Part shown: positions 50,701 to 64,000 of the stretch, piece by piece
How the letters are laid out: every line of letters starts with the position of its first letter
Numbering within the stretch: the first letter of the stretch is position 1
Assembly: GCF_014805625.2 (NCBI RefSeq)
Contig: NW_023998417.1
Location: 12,009,417 to 12,073,416, forward strand
Direction: 5' to 3'
DNA length: 64,000 bases
Source of the DNA: Glossina fuscipes
Lineage: Eukaryota > Arthropoda > Insecta > Diptera > Glossinidae
Position numbers and translations under genes: made by a program
Notes under the pieces: model-generated
Told to the model about the DNA's origin: nothing
What the model saw: the letters and a program-made list of their open reading frames with translations, nothing else
Database searches by the model: none

Positions 50701-51254
50701 TGCTGTTGCACTCGTCGTGGAACTCTAATATTCTACTCCCTTAATGATGCCGATAACGAATCTGGTGATGAAATGCTTGATGCTGATGACGAAAGCAATA
50801 TAAAAATTGGAATACAGGAATGTAAATCCCTGGAGTGCGGGGAGTTATCGGTAACTGATGGTGGCAAAAAACAATTGCTGCAGCAGCACCAAAATGAACC
50901 ATCTAATGAGTCGCAGACTCATCTCCATAACGTCACCAGCATAAAGGTGGATTGTAGTCCATCAGGATCGAATGCGCATTGTAGTGCGGTGCAGTCGTCG
51001 CCGTCCCCATCATCGTCATCTATGAATGCTGCTGCCACAAATCTTTTGGCTTATCGTACTGGAGACTTAAATTTAGACGATCTCCGTACTTTATATTCCC
51101 TTACGCTTTTCGATGAAAACCTTACTATGTACGCGGCTGAAGTGCCCAGTTGTTGGAATGATTTAGTACAGGCACAAAAACAACGCAAGCAAACACAACA
51201 TATGCGCGGAGAGGATACGCAATTCACGAAGACGTGGCGTCTACACAATGATAC
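47429..51254 (+). CDS. Bruce: BRUCE exons 1-4: N-terminal propeller-like part and BIR domain
   Basis: Exons 47429-47693, 48157-48470, 48536-49586 and 49661-51254. The BIR domain is in exon 3, about residues 261-340, with zinc ligands C306, C309, H326 and C333 in the canonical C-x2-C-x16-H-x6-C spacing, including CFTCNVCLVCWEKTDEPWSE. It is followed by KGEYTQNVPLSVTYAT, highly similar in style to animal BIRC6. Flanking stretches (LNVILVFDSNSQVKVLDVHS; CLDGTIEIYSLQDFQCITTI) look like WD-type propeller strands. Exon 4 has low-complexity insertions: a Gly run, Asn runs and a Ser/Pro run. Intron 1 (47694-48156) holds a poly-T tract at 47760-47790. Confidence 0.93.
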
Positions 51255-54200
51255 GTAATGAAAAAGTTTTAATATTTTTCGTATGGATAAATGTTTATTA
51301 TTATTGTATGAAATATACACATATTTACAGAACTACGTGGGATGAACACATCATCGAATTGAATCTTTTGCAGCCAGTTAGTTTGGGCCATATTGATTTA
51401 AAGTTTACCCTCTATCAACAGTGTAATAACCCGGCAGCCATACAAGTAACTCTTCTTAAACAGAATACGAGTGGATTCGGCTATCGCATGAAGGGCCAAC
51501 ATTCCAGTTTTAAACATCAATTAATGGAGGATGAAAATGTTGATGCTCCTCTGGGAAATTTGGACGGTGTGTGATATGTTTTAACCGGCATTTAATATTT
51601 TATTTATTTTGATTTGTTTTATTCAACTTTTCAGGAACCAATGAGAATCCCGTTTTGAATGAGGAATACCTGCAAACCCATAACGCAGAGATCTTGGCCG
51701 GACCTATGGAGTTGTCGTCATGTATGGATCTAGGCGAGCAGAGTGGAACTGTGACATTAACATCGCCTAAGTTGTTTAAAACACGCACGCGAAACTTTCT
51801 GTTGCATATCAAAACTATGGCAGATCCGTCAAAAGAGGTGCCGTCGAAAAATCGGGGTAAGTATGTTTGCCCGCCTTCATGTGGAGCTAATCGGTTTGAA
51901 TGTTTAAAATGTACATGCTTTATGTTCGCACATTTCATATGTGGTTGATAATTATTGCATTTTCAGTACCTGTTCGCAAGGGTGGCATTATGCGCTTATT
52001 GTCATCTTCATTTGCTAATAATTTATCATCAGCATCACATTGTTTTGTTTTTAAAAATCAATCCAATAATACCACCAAGGTCAATCCAAGCTCCACCACT
52101 TCTTTCTCTGCCACAACTACCACCACAACCAGCACCACTGCCACTTCATTTCCTACGAATACCTCATCTAAACAAGCTCGTTATGACTTTTACATAGGTA
52201 TGATAAGCGAAACCACGTCATTCTGCTTGCACCTATTCCCTTCAGTTCATCGATAACAATTTTATGTTCGCTTTGTTGTCGTTGCTTTACTTTTAGGTTG
52301 CGATTGGTTACACGAAATCTCCATTTACGTGCGCGGTGTTAAGTTGCAAAATAAAATTCCAAACGAGCGTTTACAACGCATTGCAATGCTAGAAAGTAAT
52401 CAATTGCTGGAAAATTTATTTAAAATTGTCAGTGAAGAACACTCGTCAAATCTTGCCAAGAACCTGTCTTTGGACATTCTCATTTGGATTTGTTGCATTC
52501 GTCTGAAACGCTATCGTTCTCCAAAATCGGAACGCATTAAGACACAAATTACTAAACAAACCGCTGCAAATTACACAGATCTTCTAGCCCAGCAATTTGA
52601 GTGCATATGCCTGACAGAGAAGTATTTGGAGGATACATTACGCCAATGTATTATACGCGGTGATAGGAGTCTGGCTCATAAATGTCTAAAATTAGTTGTA
52701 TTACTTACTGAGTAAGCGTTAAGCGCAGCACTCTATCAAATTTCCAACATAAAAATGTTTCCCTATTTTGTTTTAGTGGTATCTGTAATCTTCCTACTGA
52801 AATTCAAGCTCATACCACCTTAGACGTAGCCATGAGAGATGCTATTGCGAATACTTTTAACGAATTACCTTTGGCTAAGTATGCTAGTGTGGTGTCTTGG
52901 TATGCAACGTTAACTTGGGTTACGTCAACACTAAAATGTTATCACGGTATTCCTGAACTTTGCATTAAACTCCTGACTGAAATCTCTCAAGAAATGAATA
53001 AGCGCTGGGATCCCTACGGAGCTCTTCTAGGAACTAGGTTAGTGAATTTTCAAAAATATATTAAAACTCAATTGCTTGCTTCCGATTACTGCACGTGACC
53101 GCTTCATTACAGATTTGGTCTTTACGGCTTTCCTTTTGAACCGGAAATATTTGATTACGATCTGACAAATGTCAATAAAAACAATGTAAATTTTTCATCG
53201 ATTCTAACCACAATTATACGAACCAATGCTGGAGTTTTTCATGCAGGCGGAATTGATTTAAAAAAACTTTCTTCTATTGGTAAGATAAAGAAATCTGAAG
53301 AAAGAATCTTGTGTTTATGTGTGTGTGTGAATACATTATATATTGCAGACGGTGTTGACTTGCGAACTTTTCCACAATTGATTAGGTGTAAAAGTGTGAG
53401 CAATCAATTGCGGGGCTTGCTTGAGGTAGAGCAATTGCATTTCACTTGCACGGCATCGTCAGAAGCTACCCGCATAGATAATATGGATACTGTATCTGCG
53501 AATAGTTCCTCCAATATAAATATGGAAGATTTGGTGGCAGCGCCGATGCTCTCGAACTTGGTGGATTTATCTAATACAGAAGAAGTAATGCTACACAGTG
53601 TAAATGTATTATATATCTAATCTATTATATAACTAATGTTTTCCTTTTGGATTTGCATTGCAGGTAAACGATCTATTGAATAACGTAAAAAATAATGTTA
53701 ATAAACTTGTGGAAAAACTCAAATGGGATAAGTCGAAGAAAATGGAATTGGAAAAAGTCGAATTAAAGCCGAACGGCATTGGTCGTAAGTAAACGAATAT
53801 AAACATATCTATATCAAATCATTATACACTGAATATATATATATATATATATATCTGCATTACTTTAACTTTCGGAAATCTCAGCCGTAGATGTGACACT
53901 AATCAGCGGCACAGAATCGTCGAATAGTGCACCGGAGGAAAAAATTAAAACTAAATACACTAACAACTTGCCAAAAATTAAATTTATCTATGAAGGCGGT
54001 AAACAAACGAACGCAAATGTTATGCCAAGTGGCGCGAACACTAGCGATGGTAACAAACTTGAACCAATTCAGTCTGTAGACCCAAACGGTGTGTCCAACG
54101 GCGACAATTCAAATAACAACTGTAACAATGTTTTCGCGTGGCATAAACTGTTAACACCACCGCCAAAGCAGATGGTAATCATAGATCGGATGCATTCAGG

Positions 54201-57200
54201 CGCACGTCGCTACGTTGTACTCGATTTTGGTTCGCCTGTCCTATTAACGGATCTTTTTATACCATCTTGCGATGATTTGGCTTCGCTGCATATTGACATT
54301 TGGTGCTTCGATGAAGAGACTGACAGTGTTCGCTTAGTTGTGGCTCCAGATATTGGTACTAAAACTTTGGTACTCAGCGATCTACAGCCACCGCCTATAT
54401 GTAGATATATGAAAATCACAATTATGGGACGCATTGGCATGTCCTCAACTAAGTGCAAAATACCCATCGGTTCTTTCTTTGGACATGTAATAGTTTTAGA
54501 ATCGGACGGTTACGCCGACCCACTGCTAAATTATATGAAATATCCGCCACAAAATATACAGGCCCAAATAAAGGCCCTTACCTCACTTTATGAAGATGTT
54601 CACTGCCGCTATAGCTTAGCAAGTTGCAAACTTTTAGATTTATTGACGCCTTTGCTTAACTCGGAAATGACAAACGCTGCTCACATGCAAGCTTTTATTA
54701 ATAAGCAACGTGATGACGATGTTACTATATTGGATAATAGCAAAATCACCTGCATCTATGAGGTTTGTTTAATTGCATACGTTTAATATGTCCAGTGAAG
54801 TTTTTTTTATCATCTATTATATAATAGGAATGTATCATGCTGCAGCATCAAATTTACGTAATTCAAAATGTAATCAATCGCCTAGAGGTCTCGTTACAGA
54901 TTGCATCTCCTGTACCGCCTATTTCCACAATGCAGGCTTTGCAGGTAGCTTCGCGGGATAAATTACGAGTGCTTGGGCAAACTCTGGTCGAAATGTTACT
55001 TAACTTTTCAATCGAGTATAATTTTAAAGATATGACGTCATTACATCAATATTTTACTATGGAAGTGGCTAATATGCTCTTTGATACCTTGGTAGTGTAC
55101 GGTGATGCCCACATACAATTAGCTACATGCTCCTTATTGGTACGAACGTGTTGTTTTCAAAACTGGTGGGGGGACTTCCTCGCAGATATATTTTGCAAAT
55201 TATTTTCTTCCCAAAATACGAAAATTTTCCCTCAAGATCGGTATGTAACTTAGATTTAGTTCGTCTTTCACTGGCTTACTATTCGTATCTAAAATAATTG
55301 ATTGTTTTTGATTTTGCTTAGGATATTTTTTATGTTGACGTACTTGGGAAGACGAAGCATTGCTATGGGAACGTGCCGATCAATAGTTATAGATGCGATA
55401 TTAAAAACGTTAGCTAAATTATTGGCACCTATTTCGCCTCACTATCAAGAAGCATCTGAAGTCGGTTTATATCCAGTTAATAATGAGTCATCCAGCGGCG
55501 GTTTGTGGTCAAAATCTGATTTACAATTAATTTCGTGGCTTTTACTATTTCTCTCGGTGTGCCTGGATGATAGCAACGATCGCAAGGATAAATGTATAAA
55601 TGTTACGACGCTAAGAGAAGCAAAACTAATTTTTGTAATTCTAGCTGTAAACCGTTGGGAATTCATGAGTTGTGATTCAGAATTTTCAAAGCCTCGAACA
55701 CAATCGTCTAACGGTGGTGGCAAACAACTGCGATGTTTTAAAAAGAGAATAGTGCAGCAAAGTAAATATAGCCTTCAACCTTACACTGATTGGGGAAAGA
55801 AAATCTATATGATACAAAATGAGGTACGAAAAGGATAAAGAATAAAGATGGGCAATACTAAGAATTATCATTCCAATTATATAGCATCCGGGAATTTTTA
55901 TGGAACTGACTGGGAAACCGAAGCCGGCAAATAAATCCAATAGAAATGTTCTCCTACCTAAACTAAGCAAAGATACTATACAAGAATGTGAAAATAATTT
56001 CGACAAAGGCTTAAAAACAATACGACTAAATAATATTTTAATTGTTATTCGCGGTCTAGTGGCTTTATTGCTTGAAATGGATTTTACTTGCAACATGGAT
56101 CAATTCTTACTCACTAGCAAAGTGCGTAAGATATTTATTTCAATTTAAACATTAACTCATTAAATTGTATAAAATTTTGATCAATTCTTACTCACTAGCA
56201 AAGTGCGTAAGATATTTATTTCAATTTAAACATTAACTCATTAAATTGTATAAAATTTTTTTACTTTTATTTTTCCGAAATAATAATTAGGTAATTGCTC
56301 GCCTAGTGTCGGCGTGCCGTCCAGCGGTTCAACTTTCAAAAATTATAACCATTAATCAACTAGAGCAATTAATACGTCTGGCTGTCTGGAACGATCAACA
56401 TCAACCCTGGGCTGTTCACGCCATAACTTGTTTGTTACAGGTTTGCTTTCGCAATTAATAATTTTTAATCCATAATTTTTAATTAGAAACTTGTTCTACA
56501 CAGGATCTCTTGGACGCTGACAAACACTTTAAAGATAACGACACCACACCCACAAATGATACCGTTCGTCCTATGGAAGGAATGCATGAGACCAAAGATT
56601 TATTCGTGGACTACACGTGTAAGTCATCATACTGCTAATAAATCAAAATAAAAAGGGCTACATAACGGGTATTTTAGCTCCCTACTTATCGCAACCATTG
56701 ACTTCAAGCCAAATCAACAGCAACGATGTACAATACACCGATGGAGTGAAGTATCCGTATTTACCGTCATTGATTGAATGTGAAGACACAGAGTTCGACG
56801 AGATACTAAATGATATCGATATTACAGAGCGCAGTAAACCGGTTGCGAGGAAAGAAAACTCGAACAATAAGAATACTTTCAATTTTTTCTGCAAGTCATT
56901 ATCTGGCGCTATGGATGCCCGTTTAGATATTGGCCTAAATTTGCATGTGGAAATGGATTTACGTCGTATAACCGTAGTGTCGTCTCTGGATATGTTCTCT
57001 TCGTTGCCACAAATCATGACGAATGATGTTATTACAAACGCGGCAGAGGCGACAGTTTGGCCGGAATATCTTACCAATATTTGGTCAGGGCCTGAATACA
57101 ATTGCGGCCTAAATACGTACAATATGTTCAAGAATGTCTTTGATTGCATATTATCTGATTTGCATTTGCAAGTATGTATTCATATTTTGACTGATGTTTA

Positions 57201-60200
57201 GAAACTTATCAAAATGTTGATTGAACTGTTCATTTATTTTCATTTTTTTTAAGGAGACATGGGTTCATTTGGAACAAGTATTGCAAATGTGGCTGACACT
57301 AAACGGAGAATTGGCCGATAAGTCGTTTAATACGGGCATTACAAATGCTGATGTACCAAAGATACCATTTGGTGCGAATGCCGTGCAAGGGCTATTGCTG
57401 GCTTTAGCTTGGCATAATGATGTAAAGTTGCGTACCTGGTGCTTAGGTTTTCAATGTCTGTTATTGGCATGTAATTCCCAATTTATTGGTGAAGAAGAGG
57501 TGGCCGACACAACGCGCATCAATGAGGTTATTATCAATGATGAGAATTTTGAAAAAATGCTTCTTCGCTTCTTTTCTGGTTATGGAATGAGTTCGGCTAT
57601 AATTACAAATCGTTGTGTAAGCTACAACCAGTGGTGATATGTTCTTGGACGCTCTGTACATATCTGTTTGCATTTTAGGCAGGACCAACAATATGCAAAC
57701 ACCTTCATGAACTGCTCCATTGGTTGCATCGAAAGGGCGAAACAAATGATGACGTAATTTCATGTAAACGTAAGCTCAAAGATACCTTATTGCACGTTGT
57801 TCTTCAATTGATTCAACCTGGAGGAGCGATCAGCAATCAACTGGGTCCGATTGATGCTCAAAGCCAACTTGTGCGAGACTTATTAACAATGCCAAATGAC
57901 AAAGCAGATTTGAATGTATCGCTGCATATTATTGAGTGCGTATGTAAGTGTTATCTTAAACACACATCTTCAATATACTTCTTTCATCGAGATCTTCGAA
58001 CAGCTTTTCTTGTGTTTAACAACATTTCGAATGGTGACAAACTACAGTGCCAAAGAATTTCAGATGCTAACAATGCTTCCAATACATTTAGTAGCCTTTT
58101 TGCCAATGTTTTGGGATCCGATCATGCCAAACATAATACATCAATATCCGACAATTCGCTAATTATCAGTTTGCTTAAACTGTGCTCATCATTAATACAA
58201 ACTGAACTTCCTCGGCAATTAAGCGTAACTTTTAAAAATTTTTTTTTTTTTAATCTTTGTCTTTATATGGAACACTGATTTCATCCTTTTTGAATTGTAG
58301 GATGTCACAATTCCCGAAGAAGAAGAGCTTTCAACAGAAAGCCAAACAGATGAAATAAAGGCTGAACAGTTAAATATCGAAGGACATCGCATTAAGACAC
58401 CTTGCATAGCAGATACAGGTAAATATACATTTTTTTTTTTTTTTTTTACACACCGGTATGCATATATAAAACTATGTTTCTCTTAGTCCTGCGGCATTTT
58501 CCAACTATGAAACGATTGCTGGGTTCTTTATCTCATTGTTCAAGCAACTCTTTTACTTTGATGGTGTCGTCGGCTCTATATAGCGTCAAGCCAACCGATT
58601 CGAATTTCTTTCTGGAAGAACCGCAAACAACAGCAGACGCGGTTTTTAATATGCTTATTACATTATGCGAGAAAGTTTCGAATTCTCGCTTGATTGTAGC
58701 GCCTATATGTCAATACCTTGAATCAAGTAAGCATAAAACAAGTAAAAGAAAAAAAAAATCCATTATTTTCTACATTTTGTACATCGGTTTCACAGGCATT
58801 CAACACCGCAACGCATTACCACGTTTGCACTTATCGGAGCCACTATTGTGGTATATTTCAAAGGTATTAGAGGTTCCTTCAGCAGTGCAAATATTTACTC
58901 AGTTAGGTGGAATTAAGATCATTTGCAAGAATTTAGTAAATTTGAACAAATCACTCATTAATATGCAACCCGGACTGGTAAGGCTTTTGCAGCGAAATAA
59001 GCGAAGTAGTGTGACAATTTCATCTTTGTTCATTTATAGATTTCGTTAATAATGCAGCATATTACAAGAGACACAAAACTTAAAATGGTCTTTCATACGT
59101 CGAGCAATAATAATGTTAAGAAAAATTCAGGGGGTAGCGCTCAAGCGCAACGCCATTTAAAAGATGGTCTTATCAATTTTGCTCCTTTCTGTGCAATATC
59201 CGCCGAGAACGAGACTGCACAATCCGCTGATGTACTCATCTCCAATCCAGTGGCAACGCATCGTCGACCACGCACACCGGCTTGGAGTTACATGTTCTAT
59301 CCTAACGAGTCGCATGCAGATTTAACGATTACTCTTCCCACTGCCATTTTATTACGCGAGGTTCAATTGCAACCTCATGCTCCTACTTTAGCTTCGTGTC
59401 CATCGGCAGTAGCTTTGGAAATTTCTAGAGATTTCGGTTTGGGACCCGTACCCGTTGGTCCGCCTCTTACGACAACCGGTATGACATGTATACGCCTTAA
59501 ATTGGCCAAACCTGAAATAGCTACGAGTGTGATACTCAGATTGTACAGGTAATAATATTAATTGATTCCTTCTTCTTTTCATTTCGATGCCATTGCTATA
59601 TGCATATATGTTTCTCAACGAACAGGCCAAAAGATAGTCCAAGCATTGGTCTAACTCAAATTGCGGTTTTAGGCAACACAATATTTGGATCGACAGCAAC
59701 GGGATCTGCAGTGAGCAGTGGTAGCGCGGGCACAATTAATCCAACAAACTTTAATTTTGAATCCAGTGTTGATGATGATACCTTCGCCAAGACAAGTGTG
59801 GGATGGGTTCGCATATTATCACGATGCTTTACAGCAGCTTCTTTAACTCCACCCGATTCAAAATTGGCTGCAGATGTAATTGGTGCTTCAGCAGCTTATC
59901 CCGGCTTCCTGGAAGCGTGTTGTTCGCTAATGAATATAATGCCAATGATTCCAAATTCCACAGTCCAAAATCTTGAAACCGTTCTTCTAAAGTTGGGTGC
60001 ATACAGTCGTGATTTGTGTTTATCTTTGATACACGTTTTACTTTGGGGGACAACACCTCAAGGTGCGTTGTTCTGAATATCTGATAATGTACTCCAATTA
60101 AATATGTCAAGTGTTATTTCCTTTTTCAGCCTACAAACTTTCTAATGACAGCATTTGTGATTTACTTTATAATCTTTGTACCGCTAAAGATATATACACG

Positions 60201-63200
60201 TTGGATAAAGTGCAAGTATTACTTGAGTGGATAGTAAAACTAAGACAAAACTATAGCACTAACATTGTACGTTGTAATAATCCTCAAAGCGGCTTCATTA
60301 AGTGCATTGCCTCAATATTGTGGCATGTTCACGCTGAAGGTCAAGCCAATCTTCAAGAATATCTAACTTCCGATATATTTGATGCTTGTGTGTATTGGAT
60401 TGATTGTTTGGCAAATGAGGAGCCTTTAAAAATTTCATTCGATACTTTAATTTGCTCACTTTGTTTCATTAAACCGCCGCTCTTCGATCGCCTTTTGCAA
60501 AAATGGAATGTCATACTACCGCAAACCGAAATGAAAACAACTGAAGATATCGAAATGCAGTTAAAGAGCGGTCTGACTGATGACAGCAAAGAAGCTAGCG
60601 GTAGTGTATGGTTTGCCAATTCTGTTGACAGATTGTCGACATTACTTCAGCGGCCATCACATTTGGCCACAATTGCGATAGCGTGCCAATCGCCAAATGT
60701 TGTGTATCAATTGGTGGATTCTGACTTACCAAAACTTTTGGCCTATGCTCTCTATGAATATTGTTCAACATTAAACGCCATAGAGCAACAGTCGCAACCA
60801 CAACCACAACCACAACCACAACCACAACCGCAAGCTGTAGAGTTGCCGGCAGTCCATTTCCAAATGTTTAATGACTGCCTCACCGACGCCGATAAGGTAG
60901 CCGAAGACAATATTGAGAGTATGCAGACCGATGTAGAAAATGCTTATCAACCGCCATTGCTAAAATCACATTTAGTTCCTAAAATATTGGACTTCTTTTC
61001 GGAATGCTGCGCTGAAGGGCATATGCGTGATTGGCTTGGGACGAAGCAAGGTTCCATATTTTGGAAATCGTTATTGACATTACTTTGCAATCGTCGCTCG
61101 CTAGAATTTGCCAATAATGGCGGCGCGCAAAATACTCCAATGGAACCATTGCAACAAACATTTATACGTATCGAACGCGCGACCATAAATTTCTTTACAC
61201 GCGTCACGACTTGCCATCCTAAAAATCAGGACATATTGACTATGCTTCTTATCGAGGTCATTCAGCAACCGCCTCCCATTTCCAGTATGCCTTTTAATGA
61301 TCGGTCCTCGAAGGTGGCTATATCCGGTTTTACGCGTCAATTCGTTCTACAATTATTGCTTGAAAATGAACGTATTCTGGTTTCGGTGCGCAGCAAACAA
61401 CCTCTTCAGAAAAGGGATCCATATGCGGCCGCGCTACCATCATCTGGGCCTTTGCAATCTAACTCAACCGTTGCTTCAAACGGTGTATCAATGGCTTTAG
61501 TAAATCATCATCCCTCAAAACGCATAAGTACGCATCATCTACTCTTCTCTGTCAGTACGAACAGCAAATGTCAAGATATTCTGCAAAACTGTGTATCTGG
61601 TAAGTGTGGAATTGGAATCGTCATAGAAAAAAAAAAAAAGTGCTGTATTCGAGTAAAGTCGACCGATGTAATATCCGCCACTTGTGTATTGCTATATATG
61701 ACAAAAGTCGGATATAATTAAAGTTATATTATTTGCTTGATTTTCGGCCTCAATATTTAGCAAATTGAGCAAGTCCTTCGATCGATCGCACTAAATGACC
61801 GTAAATGCTATCGTGATTTCAATGTAGAGTCGGACATATTAAAATTGATTTAAAGTTTATTAATGACAGCCATTTATTTATTTACCGCTCGAAAATACAA
61901 TTTATAGTAATTCATTTTCCTCGGTAAATGTAGAAGCGCGTCACAATGAAAGCACAAGTACACCAATTACCACACCAATATTGTCAGGTGGATTAACTGG
62001 CGATTTGCTGAAGCAACACTTTGAGGGTGGGAAGACGCATAGCGATGCATACGGAGATATAGCGATCAACTTTAATGGTTTAGAAAATGGTATGGAATTT
62101 TTGAGTGTTGCTGCCGGGGTCACTGCTAAAGATAAACGTATCAAGGATGCAAAGAATCAAGCAGCTGCTCATAAAGATAATAAAGAACTCTTTCCCAATC
62201 TTTCAAGTAACTATAATTTTCCCCCCATTTTTTATGAATATAATCTCTCTCTATCTATATCGTTACTACTATTACAGAATTCATGGTACTAGAGGATTTC
62301 CTTACATCGTCGAATTCCTCAAGTGTGACTAGTAACGTTCAACTGATACATCCGGATTATCCGGATATATTGATTTCGAGTGACACAACAATTTCGCAGT
62401 TACTTGCCACGCTACAAACTAAAGGCCATTCTTTGTCTACGCCTTGCATTTCCCTAACGTTGGTATGGGAACATTATTTGGAAACAAAAAAAAAATCTAA
62501 GTTTAGTTGTATGATTCGTACCTTATTTCGCTACAGGTGCCCGTCAGTAAAGTCAACACCGAGGAAAACGATGACTCATCGAAAGTAAAGGCAGTTAATA
62601 TGGAGCCTTTGTCGTCGCCTTTACAGCGATTTTCTAGTCGCGGTGGATTATCGTTATTGGCTCTATATTTGCCGACTGTTTATACTGATAGTGCTGCACG
62701 TAAATCGCAAAATCCTATTCCGGAAAAAGAGAAAAGTCCTCCAATGACGGATTGGGTTAAACTGGAACCCAACGATGATATCTATGAAGATCTCGAGGAC
62801 TCATTAACTGAACCGACATCTAAGCATGTTGTTATCACTTCCGTACCGCAGCATTCGTTAGCGGCGTTTGGTCTCTTTTTACGTTTACCTGCGTATTCTG
62901 ATGTGCTATTACGTGATAAATTGAAAGCTCAATGTCTACTCCGTTTGGTTCTGGGCGTTACTGGCGATGGGGAAGGAAGTAGGTTTCACATATATATTTC
63001 AAATTATTTATGTTGACTGTATTTAATCTCACTTGGCGGGCTTAAAGATGATATTTACAGCTTGTGCTTGGCCCCATCTTTGCCAACGATGCCATTTGAA
63101 GTGTTTCGCCAATTATTGGACGGCTGCCCGCTAACCACCGATGATGGTATGCTGCTACGTCGTATGGTAATTGAAGTCGGAGCAATGCATTTACTGCTGA

Positions 63201-63518
63201 ATTGTTTGGGTGTGTTTACTCATCAATCACCTAACTATCAGTTAATTAGTCCTCAAACCGAGGTAATATTAAGTTACTCATGCTTGAGAACGCGTTACAA
63301 GACTAATAAATAATTTTGATCAGGTATCCAACGGAGGCTTGAAAAATTCTGTTAGTAATGTCGATGACGCTTCATTGCCTACTTCCGACGATAAAAGCCA
63401 TATTTATTGGGCTAAAGGAACTGGATTTGGTACTGGCTCAACTACGCAATCTTGGAATGTGGAGCAGGCGTTGCTTCGACAAAAGAGTGAAGAAGAACAT
63501 GTTACAGTCTTGTTACAG
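47429..63518 (+). CDS. Bruce: BRUCE/BIRC6, giant BIR and ubiquitin-conjugating protein (3' end beyond the window)
   Basis: 32 coding exons from ATG 47429, all phase-consistent, totalling 13,092 bases (4,364 codons). The last visible donor is at 63519, so the C-terminal part with the UBC (E2) domain is outside. BRUCE is a giant E2/E3 hybrid that ubiquitinates pro-apoptotic factors and restrains caspases. The start MAAEQRVLKQDGYLEV is followed by beta-propeller-like strands, then a BIR domain. Long spacer regions contain Gly-, Asn/Gln- and Pro/Gln-rich insertions. The dense small introns (50-120 bases) are fly-like. Exon lists are in the three following entries. Only a 5-prime portion is present, but it is about 90% of the usual 4,800-4,900 aa. 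Confidence 0.95.
47760..47790. repeat. Poly-T tract in BRUCE intron 1
   Basis: About 31 uninterrupted T residues shortly after the first donor. A length-variable site. Confidence 0.9.
51331..57616 (+). CDS. Bruce: BRUCE exons 5-20: central spacer region
   Basis: Exons 51331-51566, 51635-51856, 51967-52197, 52297-52711, 52777-53037, 53113-53279, 53349-53599, 53664-53784, 53885-54762, 54828-55240, 55322-55823, 55885-56121, 56291-56440, 56504-56618, 56678-57171 and 57254-57616. The product is largely helical, with conserved blocks such as the discoidin-like segment RRYVVLDFGSPVLLTDLFIP and later FGHVIVLESDGYADP. Exon 7 carries a Ser/Thr-rich insert. Exon 16 ends inside an 81-bp duplication that repeats its splice donor. 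No catalytic motif is expected here. Confidence 0.9.
56098..56259 (+). repeat. 81-bp perfect tandem duplication across a BRUCE splice donor
   Basis: Copies at 56098-56178 and 56179-56259 look identical. Each contains the last 24 coding bases of exon 16, the donor AAA|GTGCGT and 57 intronic bases. The upstream donor (after 56121) keeps the frame; the second (after 56202) would add 81 bases with an in-frame TAA at 56146-56148. Confidence 0.95.
57679..63518 (+). CDS. Bruce: BRUCE exons 21-32: distal visible part
   Basis: Exons 57679-58224, 58301-58418, 58487-58726, 58796-58977, 59040-59548, 59626-60062, 60130-61599, 61934-62206, 62278-62462, 62537-62978, 63048-63262 and 63324-63518. It includes a second discoidin-like block (WSYMFYPNESHADLTITLPT...REVQLQPHAP), a hexanucleotide Pro-Gln repeat at 60795-60830 and the conserved stretch SKHVVITSVPQHSLAAFGLF. 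Exon 31 starts at an internal CTTAAAG acceptor (63048) rather than the stronger-looking TTTACAG at 63060, because only the former keeps the frame. The end of exon 32 joins an intron that runs off the window. Confidence 0.9.
60795..60830 (+). repeat. (CAACCA)n coding repeat, Gln-Pro x6
   Basis: Six hexanucleotide units in BRUCE exon 27, the last ending in CCG, encode alternating Gln-Pro. The repeat is likely length-polymorphic without changing frame. Confidence 0.9.
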
Positions 63519-64000
63519 GTAAGTTTGCTTATTGCATTATCGTATTCGCCATTAGAAGAAGAAAACTATTGCCCGGGATGCTGCGTGTTTCAGAAAAACC
63601 TTGAAAATATTTTGAAATTTCCCTTTTTCTGCGGGTAACTAAATGTGTTAAGAAACTGCTAAGATCAAGTTGTAAATGAACTTTTAAATTGCGAATTTCG
63701 TCTTACTTAGGAATGTTGTTGTTCGAGCGTTACGCGACGTTTACACTAAACTAATCGCATCAATTATTGTCAAGCAGTTCAGCAAAGCTCCTTATACTGC
63801 CTTAGTTTTTTAAGATTTTTGCGACAGAAATTCAATTTGTATTGCTTTACAAATGCTATAGTCGCCTGACTTCACTTCGCGGACTTCATTTTGTGTTAAC
63901 TGAGAGGGTAAACGCGAAAAATTCCCCTTTTTCCATAAAAGTAAACAACAACTATGCCATACATCGTTACAATACTCAGAAGAGCGGGACATAGACGCAC
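63519..64000 (+). other. BRUCE intron continuing past the window
   Basis: It starts with GTAAGT after exon 32. I see no downstream exon with a matching phase-0 acceptor before the edge. Confidence 0.6.

Noticed and set aside
1..64000. CRISPR arrays, bacterial operons, rRNA or tRNA genes
   Set aside because: No repeat-spacer periodicity, no recognisable tRNA boxes or rRNA, and the genes are spliced eukaryotic genes.

Overview
Eukaryotic DNA, almost certainly from a higher fly (Diptera, Brachycera). The evidence is AT-rich sequence, long runs of mono-, di- and trinucleotide repeats, short GT-AG introns, and proteins that read as fly versions of Rpn2, SLBP, the giant IAP BRUCE and an ABCC (MRP-type) transporter. 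A calyptrate such as a tsetse fly fits the very AT-rich, homopolymer-laden intergenic DNA, but the species is an inference. I built gene models by hand from reading frames, GT-AG sites and intron phase; every model listed as a complete coding sequence sums to a multiple of three.

Layout. 1-8268: gene-poor, with a minus-strand LINE relic and a degenerate dispersed repeat. 8269-21320 (+): a gene for a single-pass membrane protein with two six-cysteine (EB-like) repeats and two alternative last exons. 21321-29269: very AT-rich, low-complexity DNA, probably including long 3' UTRs. 29270-37477 (-): a seven-exon ABCC transporter. 37478-39191: a divergent intergenic region with an orphan terminal-exon-like ORF. 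39192-42274 (+): Rpn2, two exons. 42533-43542: a nearly perfect 505-bp tandem duplication. 43846-45004 (+): Slbp, three exons. 45161-46550 (-): a three-exon gene resembling the PAAT/C10orf88 family, convergent with Slbp. 47429 to the right edge (+): BRUCE/BIRC6, of which 32 coding exons (4,364 codons) are visible and the C-terminal UBC part lies beyond the window.

Most of the functions are housekeeping: proteasome base (Rpn2), histone mRNA 3'-end binding (SLBP), ubiquitin-dependent control of apoptosis (BRUCE) and membrane transport (ABCC). I see no operon-like system linking them. The most unusual signals are small-scale: an AUG-UAA start-stop element two bases before the BRUCE start, an overlapping uORF at the Slbp start, an 81-bp duplication that doubles a BRUCE splice donor, a 505-bp duplication carrying a 31-codon ORF, the alternative tails of the EB-repeat protein, and a 138-bp tandem intronic repeat with a CCCGGG palindrome.
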